Positions 1-8,913 of a DNA stretch of 37,508 bases are shown piece after piece. Below the pieces are notes generated by a model that did no database searches, was not told where the DNA came from, and worked only from the letters and a program-made list of their open reading frames with translations. The stretch comes from Crenothrix sp. D3 (lineage in GTDB: Bacteria > Pseudomonadota > Gammaproteobacteria > Methylococcales > Methylomonadaceae). Within the stretch, counting starts at the first letter, position 1. Every line of letters begins with the position of its first letter. Made by a program: the position numbers and the translations under genes. The stretch covers positions 1 to 37,508 of the forward strand of contig MBQZ01000025.1 of assembly GCA_002134785.1 (NCBI GenBank), read 5' to 3'.

Positions 1-428
1 AAAACGGTTTAATCGTGTGGTTGAAAGGCTATGGGAACGTTAAACTTTTCAGGACACAGCTAAAAGACCAGCTGCGCCACACTGTGGTTTATTTACCCGA
101 CGAAGAAAAACTCACCGAATTTAATCAATCTGAATTTAACACTGAACACGCTAAACATTGGCAAATCGAACAATATCATCGTGCCATCAAGCAAGTTTGC
201 AATATCGAAAACTTCCAAGTGCGGGGGAAACAGGCAATCAAGAATCATTTGTTTGCCGCCATTTGTGGCTATGTTCAATTACAACGACTTACATCAATGC
301 AATCCATCACTGATTGTTATCAAGTTCGACGCGAATTGTTCACAAATGTGGTGAAATCTTTTATTTCGGAATTTCTCGTCGGTAAGGAAAACTTGAGCCC
401 ACTTTTTTCATCTATCGTCAATGCGTAA
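1..428 (+). CDS. Transposase, C-terminal fragment (cut by window edge)
   Basis: The reading frame is open from the first bases of the window (in frame from base 3), so the 5' part lies outside. The stop is TAA at 426-428. The visible ~142 residues contain a block starting IEQYHRAIKQVCNIE, which looks like the region around the last catalytic Glu of DDE transposases (IS701/IS4-like), followed by a conserved basic and hydrophobic C-terminus. It would catalyse movement of an insertion sequence. The family is uncertain because the first two catalytic Asp residues are off the window. No terminal inverted repeat could be recognised with confidence downstream. Confidence 0.75.
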   Translation, partial: NGLIVWLKGYGNVKLFRTQLKDQLRHTVVYLPDEEKLTEFNQSEFNTEHAKHWQIEQYHRAIKQVCNIENFQVRGKQAIKNHLFAAICGYVQLQRLTSMQSITDCYQVRRELFTNVVKSFISEFLVGKENLSPLFSSIVNA

Positions 429-728
429 CTTCTAGAGTGGATAACAGAGAGAATTTTTATAAAAAGTTTCCTTGAGAGCCTTGTCGAACCACATTCACAC
501 TTCGACTGTTCGACAAGCTCACAGCTCAGTGTGAACGGTTTTGTAATCATTTTATTGACGGTTAGCTATATCGAAGGTGACTTATGGCAGGCTTAAAATC
601 GATATTGTTGTTGGTTTTTTTCGGTCAATAACTTTTAAAATTTGAAAGCTTAGTTTAAATTTGAGAATTGAACTAAGGGTTATTTAGTACAATGCTGGTT
701 CATTTCACCAACTAACCAAAAGATAATC
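429..728. other. Intergenic region between transposase and ars genes
   Basis: No convincing gene is seen in these 300 bases. The region probably holds the right end of the upstream insertion sequence, a palindromic repeat at 480-540 (listed separately), and the ars promoter region. A TACAAT hexamer at 688-693 could be a -10 box, but no well-spaced -35 was found. No arsR gene or clear ArsR operator was recognised. Confidence 0.5.
480..540. repeat. Palindromic intergenic repeat (TTCGACAAGCTCA type)
   Basis: CTTGTCGAAC at 480-489 is the exact inverse complement of GTTCGACAAG at 508-517. The flanking segments ATTCACACT and AGTGTGAAC are nearly complementary, so the whole 60-base block can fold. 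The core resembles short palindromic elements built on TTCGACAAGCTCA..GAACGG that are scattered between genes in many proteobacteria. Confidence 0.6.
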
Positions 729-1208
729 ATGCTAAAAATTTTGATTTTATGTACGGGGAACTCTTGCCGCAGTGTATTAGGCGAGGCGTTGATTAATCAT
801 CTAGCGGGCGACAGATTGCAGGCATTTTCAGCGGGTAGTCGTCCGCTAGGTAAAATAAACGCTAACGCTTTGGCAACCTTAAAACGTAATGGCATTGCGA
901 CTGAGGGTTTTATCAGTCAGTCATGGAATGAATTTGCCGATGAGGGTATCGACATTGCTATTACCGTGTGTGATTCAGCGGCAGGTGAAGCGTGTCCTGT
1001 GTATTTAAATAGTACCGTGCGTGGGCATTGGGGTTTAACTGATCCTGCCCATATTTCAGGCAGTGAAGAAGAGGTTGCAGCGGCATTTCAAGTGACATAC
1101 AACGCGCTGAAAAAGCGTATTGAGCAGTTGTTAGCCCTGCCATTTGAAACCATGCCAACGGCTGAACTCAGTCTGGCATTGAATAAAATCGGGGCTGAGG
1201 TCGCTTAA
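729..1208 (+). CDS. arsC: Arsenate reductase, low-molecular-weight phosphatase fold
   Basis: This 159-residue cytoplasmic protein would reduce arsenate to arsenite. The P-loop C8-TGNSC-R14 at the N-terminus is the C-x5-R signature of the LMW protein tyrosine phosphatase/ArsC family. A second cysteine pair (C81 and C89, within [10 protein letters not shown]) followed by HWGLTDPA matches the redox-relay cysteines and substrate loop of thioredoxin-type ArsC. The length is slightly above the usual ~135-145 residues, because of a C-terminal extension of about 20 residues. The stop is two bases before the start of the ACR3 gene, so the pair is almost surely one operon that makes and exports arsenite. 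A phosphatase role is less likely given the cysteine pair and the neighbour. Confidence 0.92.
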   Translation: MLKILILCTGNSCRSVLGEALINHLAGDRLQAFSAGSRPLGKINANALATLKRNGIATEGFISQSWNEFADEGIDIAITVCDSAAGEACPVYLNSTVRGHWGLTDPAHISGSEEEVAAAFQVTYNALKKRIEQLLALPFETMPTAELSLALNKIGAEVA

Positions 1209-1210
1209 TT

Positions 1211-2269
1211 ATGCAAACAGAAAAACGATTAGGCTTTGTCGAACGCTTTTTAACGCTGTGGATTTTTATCACGATGGCGACGGGGGTGGCACTGGGTTAT
1301 TTTGTGCCGAGTTTTACGCAGTGGTTGACGCAATTTCAAGTGGGAACAACATCGGTACCGATTGCTATCGGGCTTATTTTGATGATGTATCCGCCGTTGG
1401 CAAAAGTTCGCTATGAGGAAGTGCCGCGTATTTTTAAAAATACGAAAGTGTTGATATTGTCTTTAATACAGAATTGGCTTATTGGCCCTGTGTTGATGTT
1501 TGTGTTGGCTATCGTATTTTTGCGCGATTACCCAGAATATATGGTGGGCTTGATTGTTATTGGCTTGTCGCGTTGTATTGCAATGGTATTGGTGTGGAAT
1601 GAGTTAGCAGACGGCGATAGCGAATATTGCGCGGGGCTAGTGGCGTTTAATTCTATTTTTCAGATGCTGTTTTTTTCGCTGTACGCCTATATTTTTGTCA
1701 CGGTGTTACCCGATTGGTTGGGCATTGCGTCTGGTCTGGAAGTACCCGTAACTATTTTAGAAGTGGCTAAAAGCGTGTTGATTTATTTGGGTATTCCGTT
1801 TTTCTGTGGAATGTTTACGCGGTTTTTTCTAGTTCGACGTAAAGGGCAGGACTGGTATGAAGAAAAATTTATGCCTAAAATTAGTCCGATGACCTTGATT
1901 GCATTGCTGTTTACTATTTTGGTGATGTTTTCACTTAAAGGTGAATATATCGTGCAGTTACCATTCGATGTGTTGCGTATCGCAGTGCCGCTGGTGATTT
2001 ACTTTTTGATTATGTTTTTACTGACATTTTTTATGTCGGCAAAACTAGGCGCGGGGTATCGTATTTCTGCAACGCTATCGTTTACTGCGGCGAGTAATAA
2101 TTTTGAATTGGCAATTGCGGTGGCAGTAGCGGTTTTTGGTTTGCAATCAGGCGAGGCATTTGCGGCAGTCATAGGGCCGTTAGTGGAAGTACCAGTGCTG
2201 ATTGGCTTGGTTAAAGTTGCACTGTATTTTAGAGAGAAATATTTTTTATCTGCTGTTACGAGCGGGTAA
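1211..2269 (+). CDS. arsB: ACR3-family arsenite efflux permease
   Basis: This is a 352-residue, very hydrophobic protein with about ten predicted transmembrane segments starting near residue 12. Segments such as [14 protein letters not shown] (about residues 58-71), a [19 protein letters not shown] stretch and [15 protein letters not shown] are hallmarks of the ACR3/bile acid:sodium symporter (BART) superfamily. The Cys in GLSRCIAM corresponds to the conserved cysteine needed for transport in ACR3 proteins. It exports arsenite, the product of the upstream arsenate reductase, across the inner membrane. It starts two bases after arsC. The gene name arsB/acr3 is applied by family, since it is not related to E. 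coli ArsB. Confidence 0.93.
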   Translation: MQTEKRLGFVERFLTLWIFITMATGVALGYFVPSFTQWLTQFQVGTTSVPIAIGLILMMYPPLAKVRYEEVPRIFKNTKVLILSLIQNWLIGPVLMFVLAIVFLRDYPEYMVGLIVIGLSRCIAMVLVWNELADGDSEYCAGLVAFNSIFQMLFFSLYAYIFVTVLPDWLGIASGLEVPVTILEVAKSVLIYLGIPFFCGMFTRFFLVRRKGQDWYEEKFMPKISPMTLIALLFTILVMFSLKGEYIVQLPFDVLRIAVPLVIYFLIMFLLTFFMSAKLGAGYRISATLSFTAASNNFELAIAVAVAVFGLQSGEAFAAVIGPLVEVPVLIGLVKVALYFREKYFLSAVTSG

Positions 2270-2293
2270 CGGGTAATAAGTGCTTTTTAGTGG

Positions 2294-2321
2294 TTAGTCA
2301 ACAGCTAACGCTGTTGACTAA
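2294..2321. terminator. Hairpin between convergent genes after ACR3
   Basis: TTAGTCAACAGC (2294-2305) and GCTGTTGACTAA (2310-2321) form a perfect 12-bp stem with a TAAC loop. It lies between the ACR3 gene and the convergent RRM gene. The T-run is weak on both strands, so termination strength is uncertain. Confidence 0.6.
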
Positions 2322-2363
2322 TAAAGATGTGTACCCTGCGTTGCTATCCCTTAACGCGGGTTA

Positions 2364-2387
2364 AATTGTGACACTAAGCTCACAATT
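2364..2387 (-). terminator. Hairpin after RRM gene
   Basis: AATTGTGA (2364-2371) pairs with TCACAATT (2380-2387) around an eight-base loop, six bases past the stop of the minus-strand RRM gene. A clear U-tract is lacking. Confidence 0.4.
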
Positions 2388-2393
2388 CAATGT

Positions 2394-2657
2394 TTAACGG
2401 CGTTTACCGTTTTTTGCCATAGGTTCTTCAAACTTAACTTTTAACGGTTTGCCACAATATAAATTGCCATCCAGTGCTGAAATAGCGGCGCGGGCTTCAT
2501 GTCCCTCCATAGCGATAAAACCAAAACCGCGACATTTACCACTGAATATATCAGAGACCAATTCAATGGAACGGACTTTGCCGTATTCAGAAAATAAGGT
2601 TGTAACGCTGGCTTCAGTCGCCTCGCTAGGTAAGTTTCCTACAAAAATTCGTTTCAA
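2394..2657 (-). CDS. RRM-domain RNA-binding protein
   Basis: A small 87-residue protein consisting of one RNA recognition motif. RNP-2 (RIFVGNL, residues 3-9) and RNP-1 (CRGFGFIAM, near residues 41-49) are both intact, and a short basic tail (KNGKRR) follows. Bacterial proteins of this size (Rbp family) bind single-stranded RNA and are often linked to cold or stress adaptation. The start chosen is TTG at 2655-2657, because AGGA lies eight bases upstream and the RRM begins immediately. A longer frame to 2711 adds 18 residues without homology and lacks a Shine-Dalgarno sequence. It follows the cold-shock gene on the same strand, with a hairpin in between. Confidence 0.88.
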   Translation of the reverse strand: MKRIFVGNLPSEATEASVTTLFSEYGKVRSIELVSDIFSGKCRGFGFIAMEGHEARAAISALDGNLYCGKPLKVKFEEPMAKNGKRR

Positions 2658-2711
2658 AAGACATATCCTAAAATAGGGGGTAAAGTGACTGGATAACCCA
2701 GTAGATGCCAC

Positions 2712-2734
2712 AACCCCGTTGTATAAACGGGATT
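2712..2734 (-). terminator. Hairpin between cold-shock and RRM genes
   Basis: On the minus strand AATCCCGTT and AACGGGGTT pair around a five-base loop (one G-U pair). It lies between csp and the RRM gene and lacks a T-run, so it may attenuate or stabilise the transcript rather than fully terminate. Confidence 0.4.
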
Positions 2735-2752
2735 GGGAAGGAAAGTAGTCGC

Positions 2753-2959
2753 TTACGCGGCGGCTACATCTGACGCTTGTGGGCCTTTAGGGCCTGATTC
2801 TACTTCATACTTAACGGCTTGACCTTCAGCCAAAGTGCGGTATCCACCTGTACTGGCGATTGCAGAAAAATGTACGAATACATCAGCACTGCCGTCGCTA
2901 GGTGAAATAAAACCGAAACCTTTAGACTCGTTAAACCATTTAACAGTACCTGTTGCCAT
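2753..2959 (-). CDS. Cold-shock protein, CspA family
   Basis: A 68-residue OB-fold protein of typical CspA length. The sequence [19 protein letters not shown] contains the RNP-1 motif KGFGFI, and DVFVHFSAI contains RNP-2. These aromatic residues bind single-stranded RNA or DNA, and such proteins act as RNA chaperones or transcription antiterminators in the cytoplasm. The Shine-Dalgarno sequence GAGG stands seven bases before the ATG. The roughly 280 bases upstream hold no gene and may carry the long, structured 5' leader that controls many csp genes. Downstream on the same strand is a single-RRM protein, so the two could act together on RNA. Which paralogue this is (cspA, C, D or E) cannot be told. 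Confidence 0.95.
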   Translation of the reverse strand: MATGTVKWFNESKGFGFISPSDGSADVFVHFSAIASTGGYRTLAEGQAVKYEVESGPKGPQASDVAAA

Positions 2960-3245
2960 GTTACTACCTCAATAAATCAATGAAAAAATCTGCTTGCCAA
3001 TTACACAAGACACAAAAAGGAAAAAACGGGAAGGAATTTCTGAAAAGTGCTGAATAACGTACAAAACTTGTAAGTAAAAGTCTCGCATCGTGGGATGTGT
3101 ACTGTCTACTGGATGTTTCATTATAGAGGCTAATGCTAGCTATAGCCATCTAAACTTTAACGAATTTATTGATAATATCTCTTAACCCATTGATATATAA
3201 AAAATAAGGATTGCGTAAATAGGCATTGTATAAATATGTCAAATT

Positions 3246-4256
3246 TTAGCAGCCAGATAATTCACTCATTGCCCAACGCGGACGGGCAACTATTTCTAGC
3301 CCTTGTTGTTGTCCTACCATTAAACGTTGGCAGCCTGCGTAAGCAATCATTGCACCGTTGTCAGTACAAAATTGCAAACGTGGGTAATAAATCTGCGCAT
3401 TTTCTTTAGCGACCATTTCAGTTAACGAAGCACGAATTTGTTTATTGGCACTAACACCACCTGCAATCACTAAACGACTTAAACCTGTTTTCTGTAAGGC
3501 ACGGCGGCATTTAATAGTTAGCGTATCAGAAACCGCATCTTGAAAAGCAAATGCCACATCCGCCTTATCCTGCTCGGTTTTTTCGCTCGCGTTAATAGTA
3601 TTCATGGTAAAGGTTTTTAAACCACTAAAACTAAAATCTAAACCAGGTCTATCTGTCATTGGGCGAGGGAATTTAAAGCGCGGTACACCCTGTTCGGCCA
3701 GCGCGGATAACTTCGGGCCGCCTGGATAACCCAAACCCAGCATTTTTGCGGTTTTATCAAAGGCTTCACCAGCGGCATCATCTAAAGATTCTCCTAATAA
3801 TTCGTAACGACCAATACCTTCAACTCGCACTAATAACGTGTGTCCACCCGAAATTAATAAAGCTACAAAGGGAAATGCAGGTGGATTATCTTCTAACATA
3901 GGAGCGAGTAAATGTCCTTCCATGTGATGCACGGCAATCGCTGGGATTTGCCACGCCCACGCCAGACTTCTAGCCGTTGCCGTACCCACTAACAACGCAC
4001 CCATTAAACCAGGTCCTGCGGTGTAAGCAATGCCGCCAATATCGGCACTGCTCAGTTGGCTTTCGCGTAAACATTGCTTAATCAGTGGTACACATTTGCG
4101 AATGTGATCGCGTGAGGCAAGCTCAGGCACAACGCCGCCATATTCGCTGTGCATATCAATTTGACTGTATAAAAGATGATGAATCAAACCGTGTTCGGAA
4201 TGATAAATAGCGATTCCAGTTTCATCGCAGGAAGTTTCTATGCCTAAAACGTACAT
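3246..4256 (-). CDS. tsaD: tRNA N6-adenosine threonylcarbamoyltransferase TsaD
   Basis: A 336-residue member of the Kae1/TsaD/YgjD family, which transfers threonylcarbamoyl to A37 of ANN-decoding tRNAs together with TsaB and TsaE. The metal-binding H111-x3-H115 occurs in HHMEGHL. Other family blocks are the N-terminal [50 protein letters not shown] and [12 protein letters not shown]. The length matches E. coli TsaD. The gene is divergent from rpsU with about 100 bases between, the standard gammaproteobacterial arrangement. Its substrate class includes the tRNA-Ile2 encoded 4.5 kb away. Confidence 0.97.
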   Translation of the reverse strand: MYVLGIETSCDETGIAIYHSEHGLIHHLLYSQIDMHSEYGGVVPELASRDHIRKCVPLIKQCLRESQLSSADIGGIAYTAGPGLMGALLVGTATARSLAWAWQIPAIAVHHMEGHLLAPMLEDNPPAFPFVALLISGGHTLLVRVEGIGRYELLGESLDDAAGEAFDKTAKMLGLGYPGGPKLSALAEQGVPRFKFPRPMTDRPGLDFSFSGLKTFTMNTINASEKTEQDKADVAFAFQDAVSDTLTIKCRRALQKTGLSRLVIAGGVSANKQIRASLTEMVAKENAQIYYPRLQFCTDNGAMIAYAGCQRLMVGQQQGLEIVARPRWAMSELSGC

Positions 4257-4263
4257 TGAGTTT

Positions 4264-4291
4264 TTGAATATTAATAAAGTAAAGGTATAAT
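4264..4291 (+). promoter_or_regulatory. Predicted sigma-70 promoter for rpsU operon
   Basis: TTGAAT (4264-4269) and TATAAT (4286-4291) are 16 bases apart, giving a transcript start near 4298 and a ~60-base leader. The leader holds a small hairpin GTGGA/TCCAC (4311-4325) ahead of the rpsU ribosome binding site. Confidence 0.6.
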
Positions 4292-4360
4292 TACGGGTTC
4301 TGTTTATTCAGTGGACAGACTCCACATCCTTAAAATATTAACATACTTGGAATTATTATA

Positions 4361-4594
4361 ATGCCGTCAGTGAAACTTAAAGAAAACGAACCTTTTGATA
4401 TTGCTATTCGTCGCTTCAAACGCGCTTGTGAAAAAGCGGGTGTTTTAGCTGAAGTCCGTCGTCGTGAATTCTATGAAAAACCGACTTCAGAACGTAAACG
4501 TAAAGGTGCAGCGGCTGTTAAACGTCATTTGAAAAAATTAGCGCGTGAGCGTTATGCGTTGAAAAATTTACGTCGTGGTCGTCCCGCGCTGTAA
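4361..4594 (+). CDS. rpsU: 30S ribosomal protein S21
   Basis: A 77-residue, highly basic protein with the unmistakable S21 sequence [20 protein letters not shown] followed by [10 protein letters not shown]. coli S21 has 71 residues; here the C-terminus is a little longer (ending RRGRPAL). S21 binds the 30S platform near the anti-Shine-Dalgarno region and helps translation initiation. A weak GGAA ribosome site precedes the ATG, and the gene stops two bases before yqeY. As first gene of the rpsU-dnaG-rpoD operon, it links protein synthesis to replication and transcription initiation. Confidence 0.98.
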   Translation: MPSVKLKENEPFDIAIRRFKRACEKAGVLAEVRRREFYEKPTSERKRKGAAAVKRHLKKLARERYALKNLRRGRPAL

Positions 4595-4596
4595 TT

Positions 4597-5049
4597 ATGA
4601 CTGATCTATTAACAGACCGTCTTAAAGACGCGATGAAAGCCGCCATGAAAAGCGGCGAAAAAGTCAGATTAGGTGTGATTCGTTTGATGTTAGCCGCCAT
4701 TAAGCAAATTGAAGTCGATGAACGCATTACGCTAGACAATGAGCGTACTATTATCGTTCTGGATAAAATGCTCAAACAACGCCGCGAGTCAATTCGTCAA
4801 TTTACCGACGGAAATCGCATGGATTTAGCGGTAATCGAAGAAGCCGAGATTTTGATTATTCAAGACTTTCTGCCACAAGCCTTAACTGAAGCGGAAGTTG
4901 ATACCATGATTAGCGATGCTGTCGCAGAATCAGGCGCGGAATCGGTTAAAGACATGGGCAAAGTGATGGCGTTGTTAAAAGAAAAAATGCAAGGTCGCGC
5001 TGATATGTCTGTGGTCAGTAATAAAATTAAAGCGGCTTTATCAGCGTAA
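4597..5049 (+). CDS. yqeY: GatB/YqeY domain protein
   Basis: A 150-residue cytoplasmic protein of the YqeY family, which is related to the C-terminal tail domain of the GatB amidotransferase subunit and is probably a tRNA-binding helical domain. Visible family features are the N-terminal LKDAMKAAMKSGEKVRLGVIRLMLAAIK, the central QFTDGNRMDL and FLPQAL, and the C-terminal DMGKVMALLKEKMQGRADMSVVSNKIKAAL. The exact function is not established. Insertion between rpsU and dnaG is common in gammaproteobacteria other than the enterics. It starts two bases after rpsU, so it is co-transcribed. Confidence 0.95.
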   Translation: MTDLLTDRLKDAMKAAMKSGEKVRLGVIRLMLAAIKQIEVDERITLDNERTIIVLDKMLKQRRESIRQFTDGNRMDLAVIEEAEILIIQDFLPQALTEAEVDTMISDAVAESGAESVKDMGKVMALLKEKMQGRADMSVVSNKIKAALSA

Positions 5050-5057
5050 ATCTGAAT

Positions 5058-5100
5058 AGTCGGGGTAGGTCGGGTTAGCGACAGCGTAACCCGACAAAGT
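5058..5100. repeat. Palindromic repeat, GTAGG-TCGGGTT type, copy 1
   Basis: GTCGGGTTA (5069-5077) and TAACCCGAC (5087-5095) form a perfect 9-bp stem after the lead-in GGGGTAG. Related elements lie at about 10084 and 37277. It sits in the short gap between yqeY and dnaG, inside the operon, and leaves dnaG with only a modest AGGT ribosome site. Confidence 0.7.
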
Positions 5101-5116
5101 AGCTAGGTACTTAAGT

Positions 5117-6844
5117 ATGTCTGGACTCATACCACGCGAATTTATTAACGAGCTGTTAGTGCGGGTTGATATAGTCGATTTAATCGATTCGCACCTTCCT
5201 CTTAAAAAAACGGGCGCAAATTTTGTCGCCCGCTGCCCGTTCCACACCGAAAAATCCCCTAGCTTTTCTGTCAATCGTAGCAAGCAAATGTTTCATTGTT
5301 TTGGTTGCGGTGCGAGTGGTAACGCCATCGGTTTTTTGATGGATTTTAATCATTTAGATTTTGTCGAAGCCGTTGAAGATTTGGCAGCGTTTGTGGGTAT
5401 TGATGTGCCTAGAGAAACGTCTTCCGCTTCTTATCAAAACGAACCCAAAAAACAAGATTTAAGTCAGCTCTATTCAGTCATGGAACAGGTTGCCGCTTTT
5501 TATGTCCAGCAATTACGCGACAGTGTCGAAGCGGTTGATTATTTAAAAGCGCGGGGCATTAGCGGCACAATCGCGCGTGATTTCATGCTGGGCTATGCAC
5601 CAACACAGTGGCGACCGTTGCTTGAACGATTTGATACTAAAGCCTTAACTGACTGTGGTTTGCTTGGTAGCAATGATAGCGGCGAAGTTTACGGGCGTTT
5701 TCGTGGGCGGTTAATGTTCCCTATTCGAGATAAACGCGGTCGAATCGTAGGCTTTGGCGGACGGGTACTTGATGATAGTTTGCCTAAATACTTGAATTCG
5801 CCAGAAACGTCCCTATTTAGCAAAGGCAAGGAAGTTTACGGCTTATACGAATTGTTGGCAAAGAACTCAAAGCCCCCTCGTATTTTGTTGGTTGAAGGCT
5901 ACATGGATGTGGTGGCGTTAGCGCAGTTTGGTCTTGATTATGCCGTTGCCGTATTAGGAACAGCAGCATCAGGCGCACATCTGGATTTGTTGTTTCGGTT
6001 TTCAGCAGAGTTAGTATTTTGTTTTGATGGTGATAAAGCAGGGCAAACGGCAGCGTGGCGGCTTGTAGAGACAGCTCTTCCCTATTTAAAGGATGGGCGG
6101 TCATGTCGGATTATGACTTTGCCACCACAACATGACCCAGATTCATTAATAAGAGAACAAGGACTGGACCTGTTTACTAAGCAAATAGAAACAACGACAC
6201 CTCTGTCAGATTATTTTTTCGAACATTTGACTAGTACGCTTAATTTATCTGAGACCGAAGGGCAGTCGCAATTAGGTGAAAAAGCTAAAAAGTATCTGGA
6301 GAAGCTACCAGAAAGTATATTTAAAGAGTTGATGTTAGAACGACTTAAGAAATTAGGAATTACCAAGCTCGATGCTTTGAAAAATACAGCTGCACTTAGT
6401 AAAAAACCAAACAAACAACGACAAAGACCCGAACAAGGGCGACAGCCATTGCCACGATTGATATTGGCATTATTAATCCAGTATCCAGAACTGATTGAAA
6501 TTATTGAACAACGAGAAATTGATTGGAGCAGCTTGAAGTTTGATGGCGTAGAAAAGTTTAATAGTATTTTACAAATTATTTTACGAGAAAGACCTGCTAA
6601 TACAGGAGCTTTGTTAGAGTGTTATCGAGGTCATCCAGATGAAGCCATTATCAAACAGTTAGAAGTGTTACAACTGGAAATTCCAGCAAGTCATAACGTG
6701 GCAGAATTTGCGGGTGCGCTGGACAAATTGGTTATTCAATTTACGGAAGACCGCCGTAAATCATTGCTGAAAAAGCTAGAAACAACAGGTTTGACTCCGC
6801 AAGAAAAAGAACAGTTACAAAAATTGCTTAGTTTTAAAGGTTAA
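5117..6844 (+). CDS. dnaG: DNA primase DnaG
   Basis: A 575-residue primase (E. coli: 581), which makes RNA primers for replication. The N-terminal CHC2 zinc-binding domain has ligands C40, H43, C61 and C64 (RCPFHTEKSPSF..FHCFGCGASGN). The central RNA polymerase part includes PLYGRFRGRLMFPI-like and GFGGRVL blocks. The Toprim domain follows (LLVEGYMDVVALAQFG then FCFDGDKAGQTAA with the metal-binding acidic residues). The C-terminal ~150 residues should be the DnaB helicase-interacting domain and are the least conserved part. A hairpin terminator follows the stop. Confidence 0.98.
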   Translation: MSGLIPREFINELLVRVDIVDLIDSHLPLKKTGANFVARCPFHTEKSPSFSVNRSKQMFHCFGCGASGNAIGFLMDFNHLDFVEAVEDLAAFVGIDVPRETSSASYQNEPKKQDLSQLYSVMEQVAAFYVQQLRDSVEAVDYLKARGISGTIARDFMLGYAPTQWRPLLERFDTKALTDCGLLGSNDSGEVYGRFRGRLMFPIRDKRGRIVGFGGRVLDDSLPKYLNSPETSLFSKGKEVYGLYELLAKNSKPPRILLVEGYMDVVALAQFGLDYAVAVLGTAASGAHLDLLFRFSAELVFCFDGDKAGQTAAWRLVETALPYLKDGRSCRIMTLPPQHDPDSLIREQGLDLFTKQIETTTPLSDYFFEHLTSTLNLSETEGQSQLGEKAKKYLEKLPESIFKELMLERLKKLGITKLDALKNTAALSKKPNKQRQRPEQGRQPLPRLILALLIQYPELIEIIEQREIDWSSLKFDGVEKFNSILQIILRERPANTGALLECYRGHPDEAIIKQLEVLQLEIPASHNVAEFAGALDKLVIQFTEDRRKSLLKKLETTGLTPQEKEQLQKLLSFKG

Positions 6845-6856
6845 TTACAAATAGAG

Positions 6857-6878
6857 CGTTGCAAATGTGCAACGTTTT
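6857..6878 (+). terminator. Terminator after dnaG
   Basis: CGTTGCA (6857-6863) and TGCAACG (6868-6874) form a perfect stem around AATG, followed by TTTT. It lies 12 bases past the dnaG stop and just before the rpoD promoter, so it may set the relative levels of primase and sigma factor. Confidence 0.65.
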
Positions 6879-6879
6879 A

Positions 6880-6908
6880 GTGCAAAAAAGTGAATTGTAT
6901 TGTATAAT
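6880..6908 (+). promoter_or_regulatory. Predicted sigma-70 promoter for rpoD
   Basis: A consensus TATAAT lies at 6903-6908. The best-spaced -35 is GTGCAA at 6880-6885 (17 bases), which is poor. A short CAGGCTGAGCGAAG repeat-like segment lies in the leader (about 6927-6940). It would let rpoD be expressed apart from rpsU-dnaG. Confidence 0.55.
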
Positions 6909-6956
6909 TGTACGTTCAGTGTAGTCAGGCTGAGCGAAGCACTCAGTGAGTAAATA

Positions 6957-8759
6957 ATGAATCAAGAACAACAGTCTCAACTTAAACAATTAATAGCCAA
7001 AGGCAAAATGCAGGGTTACCTGACGTATGCCGAGGTGAACGATCACTTGCCGAGTGATATTGTTGACCCTGAACAAATTGAAGACATCATTGGCATGATC
7101 AATGAAATGGGGATTCAGGTTCACGAAGTTGCCCCCGATGAAGACTCACTCATTACTGATTCTGCAACCGTCGCTACCGATGACGAAGATGCGGAAGAAG
7201 TTGCAGCCTTAGCGTCTGTTGACAGCGAATTTGGTAGAACCACAGACCCAGTTCGTATGTACATGAGGGAAATGGGCTCGGTTGAGTTACTTACCCGCGC
7301 TGATGAATTGAAAATTGCCAAACGTATTGAAGAAGGGCAACAGCAATTAGTGAAGGCTATTGCTAGATCGTGCGTCGTGGTTGAAGATTTTTTGAACTCA
7401 TTTGATTCTATTTCGGGTGAAGAAGGCAGTATTCGACTCACCGACTTAATGTCAGGTTTTGTTGATTTAAGTGAACCAGAAAACTTGGTGGCCGTTCAAC
7501 CAGCTGACATTGCCGAAGAGGCTGAAGCTGAAGAGGAGTTAAAAGGACTTAACCACGAAGAAGTTAAAGAAAAAGTTGAAGCACTCAGAAAACAACTAAA
7601 ACTCGCTTCTGCCGCTATCAAAAAGCATGGCTATGTGAGTGATAAAACAGAGCAAGCCTTTGAAGTGCTGGCTGATTTATTTAGAGAGTTTAAATGGACT
7701 CCACAATACTTAAAAAAATTAACAGGGATTATTCCTAACGGTGTTGCCACCGTGCGTGAACAGGAAAAGCTGATATTAGACATTTTTGTTAAGGATGCAA
7801 AAATGCCCCGCAAAGACTTTATTGCCTCTTTTACTGAGCAAGGATTTAGCCCAGAATGGCTAGATTCGCAATTAAACGGCGGACACAGTTATTCAGAAGA
7901 CTTAAAGTTACGCGAAAAAGAACTGAGAAAAGCGCAAAAAGTATTGACTGATATAGAAGCGCAGTACGGATTAACTATCAACGGTTTAAAAGATATTAAC
8001 CGTCGTATGTCTATTGGTGAAGCCAAAGCCCGCCGCGCTAAAAAAGAAATGATTGAAGCCAACTTAAGGCTGGTTATTTCGATTGCGAAAAAATATACTA
8101 ACCGTGGTTTGCAATTCCTTGATTTAATTCAAGAAGGCAATATTGGTTTAATGAAAGCCGTTGATAAATTTGAATACCGTCGCGGTTATAAATTTTCAAC
8201 TTATGCGACATGGTGGATACGCCAAGCCATTACACGTTCTATCGCTGACCAAGCCAGAACGATTCGTATCCCTGTCCACATGATTGAAACGATTAACAAA
8301 TTGAACCGTATTTCACGGCAGATTTTGCAAGAAATGGGGCGGGAAGCTACACCCGAAGAACTGTCAGAGCGTATGGAAATGCCTGAGGACAAAGTGCGTA
8401 AAGTATTAAAAATCGCCAAAGAGCCGATTTCAATGGAAACACCAATAGGTGATGATGAAGACTCGCATTTGGGAGATTTTATAGAAGATGCTAAAGTATT
8501 GTCTCCTGTAGAAGCAGCTACTATTGCAGGCTTACGCGAATCAACACAAAATGTGTTAGCTGGTTTAACTGCCCGCGAAGCCAAAGTATTAAGAATGCGT
8601 TTTGGTATTAACATGAATACCGATCATACTTTAGAAGAAGTCGGTAAACAGTTTGATGTCACGCGTGAGCGTATTCGTCAAATCGAAGCCAAAGCATTAA
8701 GAAAATTAAGACACCCTTCAAGATCAGAGCAGTTAAGATGCTTTTTGGATGGTGAGTAA
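6957..8759 (+). CDS. rpoD: RNA polymerase primary sigma factor RpoD (sigma-70)
   Basis: A 600-residue housekeeping sigma factor. Region 1.1 is at the N-terminus ([21 protein letters not shown]). Region 1.2 starts at [18 protein letters not shown], and an acidic non-conserved region follows. Region 2 contains [30 protein letters not shown] (core binding) and [18 protein letters not shown] (-10 recognition). Region 3 follows ([13 protein letters not shown]), then region 4 with [26 protein letters not shown] for -35 binding. The length is close to the E. coli protein (613). It directs transcription of most genes and ends seven bases before a tRNA gene, so the two may share a transcript. Confidence 0.98.
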   Translation: MNQEQQSQLKQLIAKGKMQGYLTYAEVNDHLPSDIVDPEQIEDIIGMINEMGIQVHEVAPDEDSLITDSATVATDDEDAEEVAALASVDSEFGRTTDPVRMYMREMGSVELLTRADELKIAKRIEEGQQQLVKAIARSCVVVEDFLNSFDSISGEEGSIRLTDLMSGFVDLSEPENLVAVQPADIAEEAEAEEELKGLNHEEVKEKVEALRKQLKLASAAIKKHGYVSDKTEQAFEVLADLFREFKWTPQYLKKLTGIIPNGVATVREQEKLILDIFVKDAKMPRKDFIASFTEQGFSPEWLDSQLNGGHSYSEDLKLREKELRKAQKVLTDIEAQYGLTINGLKDINRRMSIGEAKARRAKKEMIEANLRLVISIAKKYTNRGLQFLDLIQEGNIGLMKAVDKFEYRRGYKFSTYATWWIRQAITRSIADQARTIRIPVHMIETINKLNRISRQILQEMGREATPEELSERMEMPEDKVRKVLKIAKEPISMETPIGDDEDSHLGDFIEDAKVLSPVEAATIAGLRESTQNVLAGLTAREAKVLRMRFGINMNTDHTLEEVGKQFDVTRERIRQIEAKALRKLRHPSRSEQLRCFLDGE

Positions 8760-8766
8760 CAGTTAA

Positions 8767-8843
8767 GGGCCCTTAGCTCAGTTGGTTAGAGCGTCCGACT
8801 CATAATCGGCAGGTCGTAGGTTCAAGTCCTACAGGGCCCACCA
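8767..8843 (+). tRNA. ileX: tRNA-Ile2 with CAU anticodon
   Basis: A 77-base cloverleaf with encoded CCA. The acceptor stem GGGCCCT pairs with AGGGCCC. The D arm is GCTC/GAGC, the T arm GTAGG-TTCAAGT-CCTAC, and the anticodon loop CTCATAA has CAT at 8801-8803. The acceptor stem and the TCATAATCG context resemble E. coli ileX rather than elongator or initiator Met tRNA, and ileX also lies next to rpoD in E. coli. The anticodon C34 would be converted to lysidine by TilS to read AUA. The first pair of the anticodon stem is a T27:C43 mismatch. Elongator tRNA-Met is the less likely alternative. Confidence 0.88.
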
Positions 8844-8853
8844 CTAAATACAC

Positions 8854-8876
8854 AAGGCTGCTTTATGCAGCCTTTT
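8854..8876 (+). terminator. Terminator after tRNA-Ile
   Basis: AAGGCTGC (8854-8861) and GCAGCCTT (8867-8874) form a perfect 8-bp stem with loop TTTAT and a following T-run. It ends the rpoD/tRNA transcript. Confidence 0.85.
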
Positions 8877-8913
8877 GTCTATCTGAGATTTATTTTTATT
8901 GAGAGGTATAAAC

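Noticed and set aside
2964-3149. 61-codon minus-strand frame upstream of the cold-shock gene
   Set aside because: No ribosome site or family resemblance; the position fits the untranslated leader typical of csp genes.
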